NCBI GenBank assembly: GCA_047404195.1
Contig: JBDOIU010000012.1
Coordinates: forward strand, 62,001-126,000
Source: JAJRRL01 sp047404195
GTDB lineage: Bacteria > Pseudomonadota > Gammaproteobacteria > JAJRRL01
Length of the DNA stretch: 64,000 nt
Direction of reading: 5' to 3'
Every line of letters begins with the position of its first letter. Positions within the stretch are counted from its first letter, which is position 1. The translations under genes were made by a program, and so were the position numbers. Shown here in pieces: positions 46,301 through 54,723 of the stretch. Below the pieces are notes generated by a model, which was not told the origin of the DNA, did not search any database, and saw only the letters and a list, made by a program, of their open reading frames with translations.

Positions 46301-46542
46301 CGCCAGCGACAAGTCAGATTGTCTAAATGTATGTGCTGATGTGCGTTTTCAATATCGAGTGTTTGTGCACGAATAGGTCCGATAACACTGCCCTGCAGTT
46401 CACTGCTTTGAATGCGGGTGCCTGTGATGCTGTGGCTGAGCCCGAATAGGATGGATAAGCCGAGATGTGTTGTTAACAATAGGGTTGCCAAGGCTGTTAA
46501 GCCGAGTAAACCTGCGACGAAGCGCCAGAAAAATCGTGTCAT
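43363..46542 (-). CDS. tamB: Translocation and assembly module protein TamB
   Basis: TamB is a large periplasm-spanning, inner-membrane-anchored protein that works with TamA in autotransporter assembly and is linked to phospholipid transport. The 1059-residue product has an N-terminal signal anchor (about residues 8-35), a long beta-helical body of amphipathic repeats, and the conserved C-terminal domain with DDILSYFAFGR, VGFSEFGVKRG, YLRYTRGLSSNYSVYQLRY and SVQTESGTLGSGADVLYSF. The ATG overlaps the tamA stop (ATGA), so translation is coupled. Confidence 0.95.
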   Translation of the reverse strand: MTRFFWRFVAGLLGLTALATLLLTTHLGLSILFGLSHSITGTRIQSSELQGSVIGPIRAQTLDIENAHQHIHLDNLTCRWRPWDIFSGHLSIADFSAEKATIELKASDSTSSHLTLPSQLTIDRAAIQHLTLRIPQRQQPIVMQQLQLSSALEKQNMQFKLQAMTNISNLKHIEGYLNGTPQQYNFQLKLSDSQSLMTLQGQGNRDSLTARILPGQLLGGHISGTLALHWRQGWQWQLDADMQQNRLSLIVPSWPDITKASVHSTGTWNQQQKQLHYQVSAQTHTLLIDSTGDWGQHTAIRWHVRGSDLNKINAALPGGEIDSQGQWDGKDTLGKFTATHFHAPNYTAKTLSVQWNAHWAPFYIRQAKATASEFEHYELAFHHLMLSAQGQSQQVTIDGKIDSDFPHWDLQHGTFSLTASPNKQHHWLGHWQSFTLMQGAHQWLLQGHPSIDISANAITQPKQCWQHQQQQLCLHWHWQGPKWQINLQGQNLPIAHWTHLRVPSLLLTSPHNSMTLQLSQYSRNPLQATGSVDIVGGRLRRSGWEHSMQLKKTHVQSTLTEENWQLDTDMTLANAGKLHLTSNLIRTPKLSWLQRPLTAQLNINTTNLPPLAHIDETRFAITQGQLIGQLDIAGNLNEPVFSGNLSLHNAHILVTALDRQLQAADAKIQLQRNQAQLAMQATTQGQPIQIKGQINLVTAKPRSLSLAANITGQNILLINKPEYVVYGKPNVQLTYKPGLLSVSGDVNIPKAIIKLTALHNAATLPADINVISTDPDKAGEDDQLALNLRLHSNDGIHLDTKLMKAAIHGELQIHKTGDDSTIHANGQLHIANGSIHLLGIVFRLNPKANIRYDGQALDNPQFDFNIARTIAHLHNMGMPKNKALQVGLTFSGTVNDPIILPFSNDPKLSNDDILSYFAFGRAANPNQSLNTAAILHALAELPKKSGHLDPKTRAILIQEAVGFSEFGVKRGISLSNIGVPVGAYEEAFVVGRYITPKIYLRYTRGLSSNYSVYQLRYTLSPHWSVQTESGTLGSGADVLYSFSTLQHLLKIFHKQTHHH

Positions 46543-48296
46543 AGCATTGAGCCCAAGTTAAATTGAATCATCGTGGCGTGAGTGGCATCGTGTCGGCCAA
46601 AGCCAACGCTGATTTCAAGGTGTCCCAATGGACTGTCCCAGACCAGAGCAGGGCCTATACCAATGTAGGGTTTTTTGTGTAAGATGCTACTGTCACCGAC
46701 ATTACCCACATCACAGAAAGCAGCGAGATACCAGTTTGGGATCACTTCATGCTGCCACTCGAGATTGGCAATGGCTTTCAGTCTACCAGGGCCGATAGAC
46801 ATGTACCGAAACCCGCGAATGCTCTCACTACCGCCAGCAAAAAGTTGCAATGTCAGTGGTAAGTTATTTAAGCGCTTGATGTCGGTATAGCCCAATTCGA
46901 CGCGGCCAAGAATGCGGTTATGTTGCCAAATTTTATGCAGTATAGCGGCGCGAAAATGGATTTGCCAAAAGCCCGTCTTGGAGAGCAGTGATTTAATGGC
47001 GCCACTGGTTTCCAGCATGACGTGGTAGCTGGTGCGTTGATATTTGCCTCGATTCAAGGCACTGCGCTCAATACGCCAGCGTGCCATCAGTAGGTGGGTT
47101 TCTGTTTTTGGAAAGTTAATGGTGCTGCCACTGAGGTTATAGTGTTCTTCTAAGGCATTTAAGGAGAGCTGGCTTGTCCAGTGATGCCAGGTGTTTTGGT
47201 GTAAAAATTGCAATAATTTCGTTTTTGCCGTACCACTGATTTGTTGTAAATGGCTGAGTTGTAGGCGCACAGCATTGAAATCGGTTGGTGGATAAAGGCC
47301 AGGCATGTTATAGCTGAGCATGACGGCACTGTTGATGGCACTGGCGCGCACGTATGCTTTCAGCTGATCGCCATGCCGGTTAAGCTGCCGGAATGTGGCA
47401 CCAACCGATCCACGTACACCCGTGTCGGTACCATAACCTGCCCCCAGGGTATAGCTACGAGCCACTGCTGGGGTTAAAATAATGCGCATTGGAATGCGGT
47501 GAGTTTTATTGTTTGGTACCGGTATCACACTGACACTGGAAAAGTTATCAGCACTGATAAAGCCCTGGCGCGTGCGCTCAACCAGGTTTTGATCATAAGC
47601 TTGTTGTGCACGGTAGGTCAGAAATCTTTTTAAGTAGGCGTGCTCATAGACGTTGGTATTGAAATGTGTCTCACCAAAACGGTAGCGTTGGCCAGTATTC
47701 AGCTGCAATTGACAGTCGGCTTGTTGTCGCTGTAGATTTATTTGACAATGGTGTTTGGAAAGATGTGCATCTAAATAGCCGCTGTTTTGCGCTACTTTCA
47801 GTAGCAATGCTTTAGCACTGCGGTATTGTTCACTGCTAAAGACTTGGCCGCTGTGTAAAGGCCACCGTTCGTGTATTTTCTTAATGGCAGCTGCAGGCAG
47901 TTGACCGTTAACAGACCAATCCACCTTCGCAAAGTGTACTTGCTGTCCCAGTTTAATGTGGTATTGCACGCGCCAGTCATGACCTTGTTTTTGAATCTGT
48001 GCCTGAATTTTCACATTGAAATAGCCATAGGGCTTTAATGCTTTAAGAATGGTCAGTCTGGCTCTTTTTTCGGCAAATCCTGCTGCCAACTTGCTCTGAT
48101 ATTGCCCAATGCTATTGTTTTTAGCCGTTATACCCAGTGCCAGTTGGACATTTTTGTTTGTTTTCGTGCCCAAACCGCTGAGTGACACATGCAGACGATA
48201 GGCGGAGTGATGTTGATTGGGTGCAGTCAATTTTGCACAGACCAATGGGGTGAGCGCGATGAGGCTGAATGAAAGCAGGAGACGACAGCGAATCAT
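46539..48296 (-). CDS. tamA: Translocation and assembly module protein TamA
   Basis: TamA is an Omp85-family outer-membrane protein. The product of about 585 residues has a signal peptide (RCRLLLSFSLIALTPLVCA), POTRA domains over about residues 25-240, and a 16-strand barrel domain with FAGGSESIRGFRY (the Omp85 lid motif region), RLKAIANLEWQHEVIPNWYLAAFCDVGNV and a last strand ending IQFNLGSML. The start is uncertain: ATG at 48296 gives the best signal peptide, ATG 48305 is close, and neither has a strong ribosome binding site. Confidence 0.94.
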   Translation of the reverse strand: MIRCRLLLSFSLIALTPLVCAKLTAPNQHHSAYRLHVSLSGLGTKTNKNVQLALGITAKNNSIGQYQSKLAAGFAEKRARLTILKALKPYGYFNVKIQAQIQKQGHDWRVQYHIKLGQQVHFAKVDWSVNGQLPAAAIKKIHERWPLHSGQVFSSEQYRSAKALLLKVAQNSGYLDAHLSKHHCQINLQRQQADCQLQLNTGQRYRFGETHFNTNVYEHAYLKRFLTYRAQQAYDQNLVERTRQGFISADNFSSVSVIPVPNNKTHRIPMRIILTPAVARSYTLGAGYGTDTGVRGSVGATFRQLNRHGDQLKAYVRASAINSAVMLSYNMPGLYPPTDFNAVRLQLSHLQQISGTAKTKLLQFLHQNTWHHWTSQLSLNALEEHYNLSGSTINFPKTETHLLMARWRIERSALNRGKYQRTSYHVMLETSGAIKSLLSKTGFWQIHFRAAILHKIWQHNRILGRVELGYTDIKRLNNLPLTLQLFAGGSESIRGFRYMSIGPGRLKAIANLEWQHEVIPNWYLAAFCDVGNVGDSSILHKKPYIGIGPALVWDSPLGHLEISVGFGRHDATHATMIQFNLGSML

Positions 48297-48431
48297 GGGG
48301 ATCATCAAAATAAAAATGAATGCATAGTTTAAAGCAATGTGTACCGAAAAGCCAAGGCTGCTCACAGTTTCTGTTAGAAAAAAGCCACAAGCTTGTTTGC
48401 TTAAGTGCTGCTCATGCTTTCCTGTTAATCA

Positions 48432-51400
48432 TTATGGACCGCCCATTCCAGGACCATGAGTTTGGTTTGGTTCAATAAGAACCGAGGAATCTTCATTGGT
48501 CTTTTGCGCTTCATCTTTCGCTTGCGCTCTCAATGTGACTTTAGAGCGCGGCGTTGTTGTTCGATGCTTTGCTGTTGACACAACCCATTGACCAGATGTG
48601 TTTTTGCTGAGGTGGGTACCGTGCTGATTACCTGGCATTGACTGGAGTTTGCTCTGTATCTTGTTCATACGCTGTTCGACATATTGCTTAACGGCTTTCT
48701 TTTCCCATTGTTGGTTGTATTTTCTGTAGAGCTTACGATGGGCGTTCAGCATTTTTTCACAATGAGATTGCTCTCGTTGCTTCATTTCTAAAAATGCTTT
48801 GTCCTCTGGATTTTCAGGTTGATTCGCCTTCTCAGCTTGCTGGATGCGCTTACTGACTTCGTCGATCAATTCCTGCTGTTTGAGTTGAATTTGAATGAGG
48901 TCGCTCATATTCGCACTCAGTTTTGACAGCAGTTCGGGTTTTGCAAGAGCACCTGCACCTGCATCTGCATCTGCTTCTGTGCTATCTGTTGCCATGCTAT
49001 TATTGAATGCAGTGGTATCATCTTTGTATTCTTTTTGGTATAGCTTATCAAGAAACGCATCGGCATCCGGTTTGATAGCGGCATCGCTGCATGCTGCGAT
49101 AGCAGAGAGTGCCTCTACTGTTCGTGTAAATAAAGAGTCTCCCAGACTCGCATTATCCTTCCCTGTCGCACGCTCCAGCGCTTGTTTTAAAAATTCCTGC
49201 TTTGTGCCTGCTTGCGCCCACGCACCTGCTGACTGTTTTGCATCGTTTTGCTCAGTTGTGTTCTTTTCGACCCAGTTACCTTCATCATCTGGGTCGGGGA
49301 GGTTAACAAAGAGCATATCAGCTAGGTGATCCCTGAAATCCGATTTAATTGGCCCGGCATCCGCTTGTGGATTGGTTTTACGCAACAACTGCAGTATTTT
49401 TTTGCACATGGCGTCATTGAGTTGCGGCTCAAATGTTTGCGCTTTTTCTTTTGAGGATGCTGCTACAACCAGCATTTCAAGGTCTTTCTCAATCACTTGA
49501 TCCAAGACATCTTTTGACATTTGTGCCGGTGGGATAGCTCCCCCTGGTCGCTTTATGTGTGCCTGAAACGATGCGTGTTTGTCATATGCCGCAGCTTCAG
49601 CTTGCCATGGTGCGTGTGTGCTAATCCCCATATGGTCCTGCATAGTTTGCAGTGCAGTTTCGGCAAGGGTCTTGCGTATAGCTTCTCCTGCAAGTTCATC
49701 ATCGAGGCTTGCTGTAGGGAGTTCTGCTAAGCCTTGTCTTACTCTAGCCTGTTTTTGCTCTAGCTCTGTCAGTTTCTTTTGTACATCAGCCAGCTCAGCT
49801 TTAAATGCTAGTTCTAACGGCCCACCATTTTCAATCTGGTCGTTAATATCAGCTATTGAGTCCTGTAGTTTACTCTTTTCCTGCTCCAGATCTTGCAACT
49901 GCAACTGCAACTGCAGCTTCTGCCGCTGTATCGGTGTGCTGTTGAATTTCCTTAAGAAGTTTTCGCGCTCTTCGGCGGGTACTGCCGCTAGAGATTCTTT
50001 TAGCGCTGTCATGGCTTCTAGCTGAATGCGCTGGTCTGGGTTTAATGGTGTAGTATCTTTTAGATCGGTTATTTGCTCGCTAAGCTGGTCAAACAGTGTG
50101 ATTGTACCGTTACCATTAATGCTTGCTGCAATGCCTACAGAGCCTACAGACTCAATGCTATCAGCGCGTTCCCTCGCGACAGCATTGGGTGCTCTCAGGA
50201 CAAAGTTGGGGCAATTGAGCAGTGCTTTCGTTGCCATCAGCGTTTTCATTGTGCCATTTTTGGCTTGTGCCAGTGTCGATAACTGCTGCTCAAATTCAAG
50301 GTTTTTCGGTGTGAATCCCCAATTTTTTAGGAAATGAAATTTCTCTTGATCCGTTGTTTCTTGTCGGTTTTCAGCAAAACAATGCCAGGCACCACCCCTG
50401 GTAACGAGATATCCTAAATTACTAAGCTGCTGTAGTGTTGTGCGCTCCGAGTCAGAGATACCAGCTGATTGGCTCTCCAAGAGATGCTCAGCTTGCCGCT
50501 TAGTGATTCCGTTGCTCGGTTTATAGCCTTGTTCGAGCTCATTCAGCTGGTTCAGTGTGTCTATGACGCTTTGCTTCTTGAGTATTGCTTGCACATCAGT
50601 GCGCAGTTTATCAAGTTCTTTGTATTTTGCATCGACCAATTCACGTTCACTGTCAGTCAGATTGTCGAAAAATTTAGTAGCATAGTCAGCCTCAGCCTCA
50701 GCCTCAGCCTCAGCCCCAGCAGCACGCTGCATTTTTTCCATGACCTTTTCAAAATCAGCTTGCTGTTGATACAGCGCCCGTTCTGGTAAGCCATTGACTG
50801 CCAGCCAGGCTTCTTCTAATTGTGTTTCACGTTCCTTTTTTTGTACGTTGTTTTCTTGCTCCGGGGTTGCAAGGCAATCAAGCCCTTTGTGTTCGATGTG
50901 ATAGTTGCCAAGATGGACTTGGGGGACGTCACTTGCTTGTGTCGATTTCGAGTAGGTGATGCGAGTTGTGATCGGACCATCAGTTAACTCGTGTGTGCCG
51001 AAGTGGCTTTGTAGCAAGGTAGCGCTGATACTGCTATGAGCGTCATTCGTATCATTTTGGGTTTGTTCTAGATGTCGTTCTGATACGGTAGAGTAGGCTT
51101 CGTCTAAGTCGAGTCCAGCATGAAAGTTATGGTCGGGATTTTCTTTGGAAAAGTTGTCATTTATGAGGCGAGCCATTTTTTTATTAACAGCTTGCTGGAG
51201 TTTCTCGTTACTTTGCATCAACGCCAGAAGCTGCTGTGTAATTCGCTTGCGATTGACGCCTTCAAGAATATCTTCGTGATCCTTTAGGCTGAGCTGATTG
51301 ATTAACTTTATGCCATTCTCTCCTTTTAGTGTTTTTTTGACGATATCACGTGCTTCTTTTTGCTCGAGCTTATGTGTCATTGTCATGTAAGCGAGCAATG

Positions 51401-51524
51401 CGATTGCATTATTATCAGATGAATCTTTGGCAGCACTAATCTCGCTGAGGCCTTTTTGATATAAACTTTTTGCCACATCTTGACACGCTTGATCTGTCAT
51501 CTTGTTTTTTTTCAATTTTGGCAT
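48432..51524 (-). CDS. Large coiled-coil protein of unknown function
   Basis: I do not recognise this 1030-residue protein. It has no signal peptide or membrane segment. It is rich in Gln, Glu, Lys and Ala, with predicted coiled coils at about 530-605 (LQLQLQLQDLEQEKSKLQDS onwards) and 880-960. There are low-complexity dipeptide runs AEAEAEAEAD, QLQLQLQ and EADADAGAGA, each encoded by a hexanucleotide repeat. The C-terminal 70 residues are basic then polar, ending GPGMGGP. GAGG precedes the ATG, 25 bases after the 431-residue gene, so they form an operon. A type IV secretion effector or cytoplasmic structural protein is possible; no enzyme motif was seen. Confidence 0.75.
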   Translation of the reverse strand: MPKLKKNKMTDQACQDVAKSLYQKGLSEISAAKDSSDNNAIALLAYMTMTHKLEQKEARDIVKKTLKGENGIKLINQLSLKDHEDILEGVNRKRITQQLLALMQSNEKLQQAVNKKMARLINDNFSKENPDHNFHAGLDLDEAYSTVSERHLEQTQNDTNDAHSSISATLLQSHFGTHELTDGPITTRITYSKSTQASDVPQVHLGNYHIEHKGLDCLATPEQENNVQKKERETQLEEAWLAVNGLPERALYQQQADFEKVMEKMQRAAGAEAEAEAEADYATKFFDNLTDSERELVDAKYKELDKLRTDVQAILKKQSVIDTLNQLNELEQGYKPSNGITKRQAEHLLESQSAGISDSERTTLQQLSNLGYLVTRGGAWHCFAENRQETTDQEKFHFLKNWGFTPKNLEFEQQLSTLAQAKNGTMKTLMATKALLNCPNFVLRAPNAVARERADSIESVGSVGIAASINGNGTITLFDQLSEQITDLKDTTPLNPDQRIQLEAMTALKESLAAVPAEERENFLRKFNSTPIQRQKLQLQLQLQDLEQEKSKLQDSIADINDQIENGGPLELAFKAELADVQKKLTELEQKQARVRQGLAELPTASLDDELAGEAIRKTLAETALQTMQDHMGISTHAPWQAEAAAYDKHASFQAHIKRPGGAIPPAQMSKDVLDQVIEKDLEMLVVAASSKEKAQTFEPQLNDAMCKKILQLLRKTNPQADAGPIKSDFRDHLADMLFVNLPDPDDEGNWVEKNTTEQNDAKQSAGAWAQAGTKQEFLKQALERATGKDNASLGDSLFTRTVEALSAIAACSDAAIKPDADAFLDKLYQKEYKDDTTAFNNSMATDSTEADADAGAGALAKPELLSKLSANMSDLIQIQLKQQELIDEVSKRIQQAEKANQPENPEDKAFLEMKQREQSHCEKMLNAHRKLYRKYNQQWEKKAVKQYVEQRMNKIQSKLQSMPGNQHGTHLSKNTSGQWVVSTAKHRTTTPRSKVTLRAQAKDEAQKTNEDSSVLIEPNQTHGPGMGGP
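48949..48978. repeat. Imperfect GCAYCT hexanucleotide repeat, five units
   Basis: Two GCACCT, two GCATCT and one GCTTCT units lie in tandem within the 1030-residue gene and encode an Ala-Asp/Ala-Gly run. Being six bases long, unit gain or loss keeps the frame. Confidence 0.8.
49894..49911. repeat. TGCAAC hexanucleotide repeat, three perfect units
   Basis: Three tandem TGCAAC units and a fourth imperfect one encode the Gln-Leu run at the start of a coiled coil in the 1030-residue protein. Confidence 0.75.
50686..50715. repeat. TCAGCC hexanucleotide repeat, five perfect units
   Basis: Five perfect tandem TCAGCC units encode the Ala-Glu run in the 1030-residue protein. Perfect units suggest recent slippage. 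Confidence 0.9.
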
Positions 51525-51549
51525 ATGTTGTTACCTCTTTGTTGGTGGG

Positions 51550-52845
51550 TTAGATACGACCTGCTGAAGGCGCTGGAGTGCTTGATGCTGCCTCGGTATT
51601 TATCTTTGCTTTTTTGGCAGCAGTGATGGTGACCCCCTTGTCAGGATCTTTTTCAGGTGTGCAGCCATGACTAGTGGCGAGAGCATCTGCAATTGTTGCG
51701 GAAATTTCACGACACACTGTCTTGCCCAGCTCATCACTGAGTGCTTGGTGATGTGTCTCTAGCGACTTGAGGCATTTATCATATGTTTTTTGGTCAATGA
51801 TGCCAGTGTCGCGTTTGTTTTCTAGCCTGTTTTTGGCTGCTTGAGTGAGCTTGGTGATAGGTGGTTTGCCCCGCACATCCTCACCCTTAGTCTCTGTTGT
51901 TGCTGTGCCCGGAGTTTTGGAATAAAGCGGGCACCGCTGAAGAGCGGCTAATATAGCTGATTCACTATCAGCAGCATCAAGAGCTGAAAGCGGGTCAGTG
52001 CCTGCAGATACTACATGTTTCTGGTTCACACCGTTCTCACTCTGTAGGTAGGCGCTGATAGCGTTTTGTTTGTCCTCCTGGTTGTTGAACTCAAAAGCCA
52101 GATCAAATTTTTTGCCAGCTGTATATTTCAGCGCACTGATTATCGCTGGATTCTCAGCGTATTCATTTGCGTATTGTGCCGTGATGTTATCCCAGGTTGT
52201 GTCTTGTGAAATCCCACGGTGGCTAAAAGTGGTTGCTTCTTTTAGGCTGTGATCTGTATGGTATGACATTCGGACGGGGCTGCCGTTGATTTCTACCACG
52301 TTACCAGCACTGATTGCCGAGATGTGCTCATTGCAGATTCCAGCGTCGCTCCATGCTGCCTCCCGATAGCGCAAGCCCAGCTCTGATTGTGCAGCTTTGA
52401 GGGCGGTGTCGACGGCCATTTTCCTATCGGAATACCTATCTGGGTCTGTTAGTTTTTCGTAGCATTTTTCGAGTTTTAGTGTGACTGTTGAATCCATTGC
52501 CTTAAGCTGCGCCTGCAGTGTTGAAGCACTTGCTTCAGGTCGAGACGCAGCACGGGGCCGATTATTTGGTTTTGCCAAGCCGGCCAATTGCTCTGTCACC
52601 TGCCAACACCAGCCATGCAGTGGATCTATCTTGGGTGCTTTCTCGTGATTTTTCAGGAGTCTATTTGTTATCGTGATCATTTCTTGCCTGATGAAGTCAC
52701 GTGTGTAGGCTTTGCTGCTGTTGATTGTGGCGTTTTCACATTGCTTGTATACGGCTGCCCAGGCACGTAGTTTTGGTGTGTTGTTTGCTTGGTCCAATAA
52801 TTTTATCTCTCGAGCGGCTTCGATGGCTTTTTTGTTGGGTGGCAT
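51550..52845 (-). CDS. Unknown 431-residue protein
   Basis: I do not recognise this protein. It lacks a signal peptide and membrane segments, is polar and mostly helical, and contains a proline/serine-rich patch (NNRPRAASRPEASAS, about residues 94-108) and an Ala/Ser/Pro-rich C-terminus ending SSTPAPSAGRI. No catalytic motif is visible. GAGG precedes the ATG at 52845. It is the first gene of a two-gene operon with the 1030-residue protein, and the pair lies directly downstream of a tRNA-Thr gene on the same strand. Confidence 0.7.
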   Translation of the reverse strand: MPPNKKAIEAAREIKLLDQANNTPKLRAWAAVYKQCENATINSSKAYTRDFIRQEMITITNRLLKNHEKAPKIDPLHGWCWQVTEQLAGLAKPNNRPRAASRPEASASTLQAQLKAMDSTVTLKLEKCYEKLTDPDRYSDRKMAVDTALKAAQSELGLRYREAAWSDAGICNEHISAISAGNVVEINGSPVRMSYHTDHSLKEATTFSHRGISQDTTWDNITAQYANEYAENPAIISALKYTAGKKFDLAFEFNNQEDKQNAISAYLQSENGVNQKHVVSAGTDPLSALDAADSESAILAALQRCPLYSKTPGTATTETKGEDVRGKPPITKLTQAAKNRLENKRDTGIIDQKTYDKCLKSLETHHQALSDELGKTVCREISATIADALATSHGCTPEKDPDKGVTITAAKKAKINTEAASSTPAPSAGRI

Positions 52846-52877
52846 GAGTCAACCTCGTCTGTAACTAACATATATAT

Positions 52878-52906
52878 AGTATAACAGAACGAGTAAATGA
52901 TGTACA
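52878..52906 (-). promoter_or_regulatory. Candidate promoter of the unknown two-gene operon
   Basis: On the minus strand TGTACA (52906-52901) and TATACT (52883-52878) are 17 bases apart, 33 bases upstream of the start codon and 22 bases beyond the tRNA-Thr 3' end. Confidence 0.5.
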
Positions 52907-52928
52907 GGGATTTGTATAAGCTATTGAA

Positions 52929-53001
52929 AGCTGGCGATAGGATTCGAACCTACGACCGACTGATTACAAATCAGTTGCTCTACCAACTGAGCTACGCCAG
53001 C
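52929..53001 (-). tRNA. tRNA-Thr (anticodon TGT)
   Basis: The minus strand folds as a full cloverleaf: acceptor GCTGGCG/CGCCAGC, D arm GCTC/GAGC, anticodon stem ACTGA/TCAGT with loop TTTGTAA, and T loop TTCGAAT. The anticodon TGT reads ACA. The 3' CCA is not encoded. It lies between gltX and the unknown operon, on the same strand as both. Confidence 0.97.
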
Positions 53002-53053
53002 AAACATGCTTCGCATTGTAAGATCGCTGCTACGAAAAATCAATGGCTTTGGG

Positions 53054-53076
53054 AGCAAAAAAACAAATTTTTTGCT
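53054..53076 (-). terminator. Possible AT-rich terminator of gltX
   Basis: AGCAAAAAA and TTTTTTGCT form a nine-pair stem with a five-base loop, 11 bases after the gltX stop. Weak GC content makes this uncertain; read-through would enter the tRNA-Thr gene. Confidence 0.35.
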
Positions 53077-53086
53077 TGATTGGCTG

Positions 53087-54505
53087 TTAGGTGGTTGATA
53101 TGGCGTGCTTTTCTAGGCAGTTCTGTATGCGTTTTAAGCATTCATCCCGCCCTATGATGCTCATAGTCAGATCAATGGATGGTGAGTTGGTGTTGCCTGT
53201 GAGAGCAATACGCAGAGGTTGCGCAATTTTTGCAAATCCAAGCGCCTGCTCTTTCAGAAAATGCTTGAGCAGCTGCTTAAGGGATTCGGCAGACCATTCC
53301 TGGTGATTTTTAAGGTGTGTGTTGAAGTCTGCCAGTCGGGCCAGACCTGGCTCGTCCAGATGCTTGCTGACGGCATCTGCATTGAAATAGAAGCTATCGT
53401 TGAAGAAATATAGGCTATATTCCGCCATCTCTTGCATTGTTTTGCTGCGTGCAACTTGCGCTGCACAAACAGCTGCTAGCTTTGCTTGCTCATGACATGA
53501 GATATCAAGACGTGCTAATTGTGTTTGCAAGATTGGTGCCAGCGCCGGTCCAGCCTGTTGCATAAATTGTTGATTACACCACAGTAGCTTGTCAGGATTA
53601 AAGACGGCGCCAGAGCGACTGACAGTGTCTAGACTGAATAGGTCGATCATTTCTTGGCGGCTGAATAGCTCTTGGTCACCATGTGACCAGCCCAGGCGTG
53701 CCAAGGCGGATAGCATGGCTTCTGGTAGGTAACCCGCTTCGCGATAATGACTGATGCTGGTCGCAGCATGCCGCTTGGAGAGTCTTTTGCCATCATCTCC
53801 CAGAATGCTTGGTACGTGTGCGTAGATTGGTGGGGTGTGACCCAGCGCGCGCATGAGATTTATCTGTCTGGGGGTGTTGTTGATGTGGTCGTCACCGCGG
53901 ATAACATGGCTGATGCGCATGTCGGCATCATCAACCACCACAACAAAGTTATAAGTGGGGGAGCCGTCACTGCGCCTGATAATTAGGTCATCCAGTTCAC
54001 TATTCGCAATTGTGATATCACCGCGGATAGCGTCTGTAAAGGTAACACTGCCTTCTTTCGGGTTGCGAAAGCGCACACATAGGTTCTCGCTGCTGTCTGC
54101 TGTGAGGCCGCGCTGCGCGCAATGCCCATCATAGCGAGGTTTTTCTCCACGGCTGCGTTGCTCTTCGCGCACGGCGTCAAGGCGCTCACTGCTGCAATCA
54201 CAATAATAAGCCAGGTCTTGCTCAAGCAAAGAGTCTATCAGCGCGTTGTAGTGTGATAGTCTTTCGGTCTGCCGCATGATGGGTTCATCGTGATCCAGGC
54301 CAAGCCAGGCCAGGTCGTCAATGATGCCCTGCGTGAAGTGCTCTTTTGAGCGGGTTTGGTCGGTATCTTCAATGCGTAGAACGAATTGACCGCCATGATG
54401 ACGGGCAAATAGCCAGGCAAAAAGCGCAGTGCGCAAAGAGCCGAGGTGTAGGTATCCAGTGGGGCTCGGGGCAAAGCGTGTCCGTATTGTGTCAGTTGGT
54501 TGCAT
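53087..54505 (-). CDS. gltX: Glutamate-tRNA ligase
   Basis: GltX charges tRNA-Glu. The 472-residue class I synthetase has RFAPSPTGYLHLGSLRTAL (HIGH-like motif), RIEDTDQTRS, a zinc-site-like segment CDCSSERLDAVREEQRSRG with YDGHC, RGDDHINNTPRQI and KRLSKRH (KMSKS-like). I chose the ATG at 54505, giving MQPTDTIRTRF; a frame 12 codons longer lacks a ribosome binding site. With a single gltX seen, I cannot tell if it also charges tRNA-Gln. Confidence 0.96.
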   Translation of the reverse strand: MQPTDTIRTRFAPSPTGYLHLGSLRTALFAWLFARHHGGQFVLRIEDTDQTRSKEHFTQGIIDDLAWLGLDHDEPIMRQTERLSHYNALIDSLLEQDLAYYCDCSSERLDAVREEQRSRGEKPRYDGHCAQRGLTADSSENLCVRFRNPKEGSVTFTDAIRGDITIANSELDDLIIRRSDGSPTYNFVVVVDDADMRISHVIRGDDHINNTPRQINLMRALGHTPPIYAHVPSILGDDGKRLSKRHAATSISHYREAGYLPEAMLSALARLGWSHGDQELFSRQEMIDLFSLDTVSRSGAVFNPDKLLWCNQQFMQQAGPALAPILQTQLARLDISCHEQAKLAAVCAAQVARSKTMQEMAEYSLYFFNDSFYFNADAVSKHLDEPGLARLADFNTHLKNHQEWSAESLKQLLKHFLKEQALGFAKIAQPLRIALTGNTNSPSIDLTMSIIGRDECLKRIQNCLEKHAISTT

Positions 54506-54624
54506 GCGAAGTCTCTCAGATAAAAATGCGATTCTTATCATACACCAGAATACTCGGTGTGCATATCCTGCAAAGTCGTGGTCTTAGTGGCACAAAACAC
54601 ACAAAAATTGAACGCTTTTACCCA

Positions 54625-54653
54625 TTGCGTTTTCATTTGAAACATTTTATGAT
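54625..54653 (+). promoter_or_regulatory. Candidate promoter of the ankyrin gene
   Basis: TTGCGT and TATGAT are separated by 17 bases and end 70 bases before the ATG. The -10 is good; the -35 matches only its first half. Confidence 0.4.
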
Positions 54654-54723
54654 TTATTTTTTCCCAGAGGTGGTGTTTTTTTTGCCTCTGTGTGTGGTAA
54701 CACCAATCAAGGAGAGGGTGTTA

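Noticed and set aside
49579..50025. Ser/Cys-rich plus frames within the 1030-residue gene
   Set aside because: They are complements of Gln/Glu/Ala-rich codons and lack start signals.
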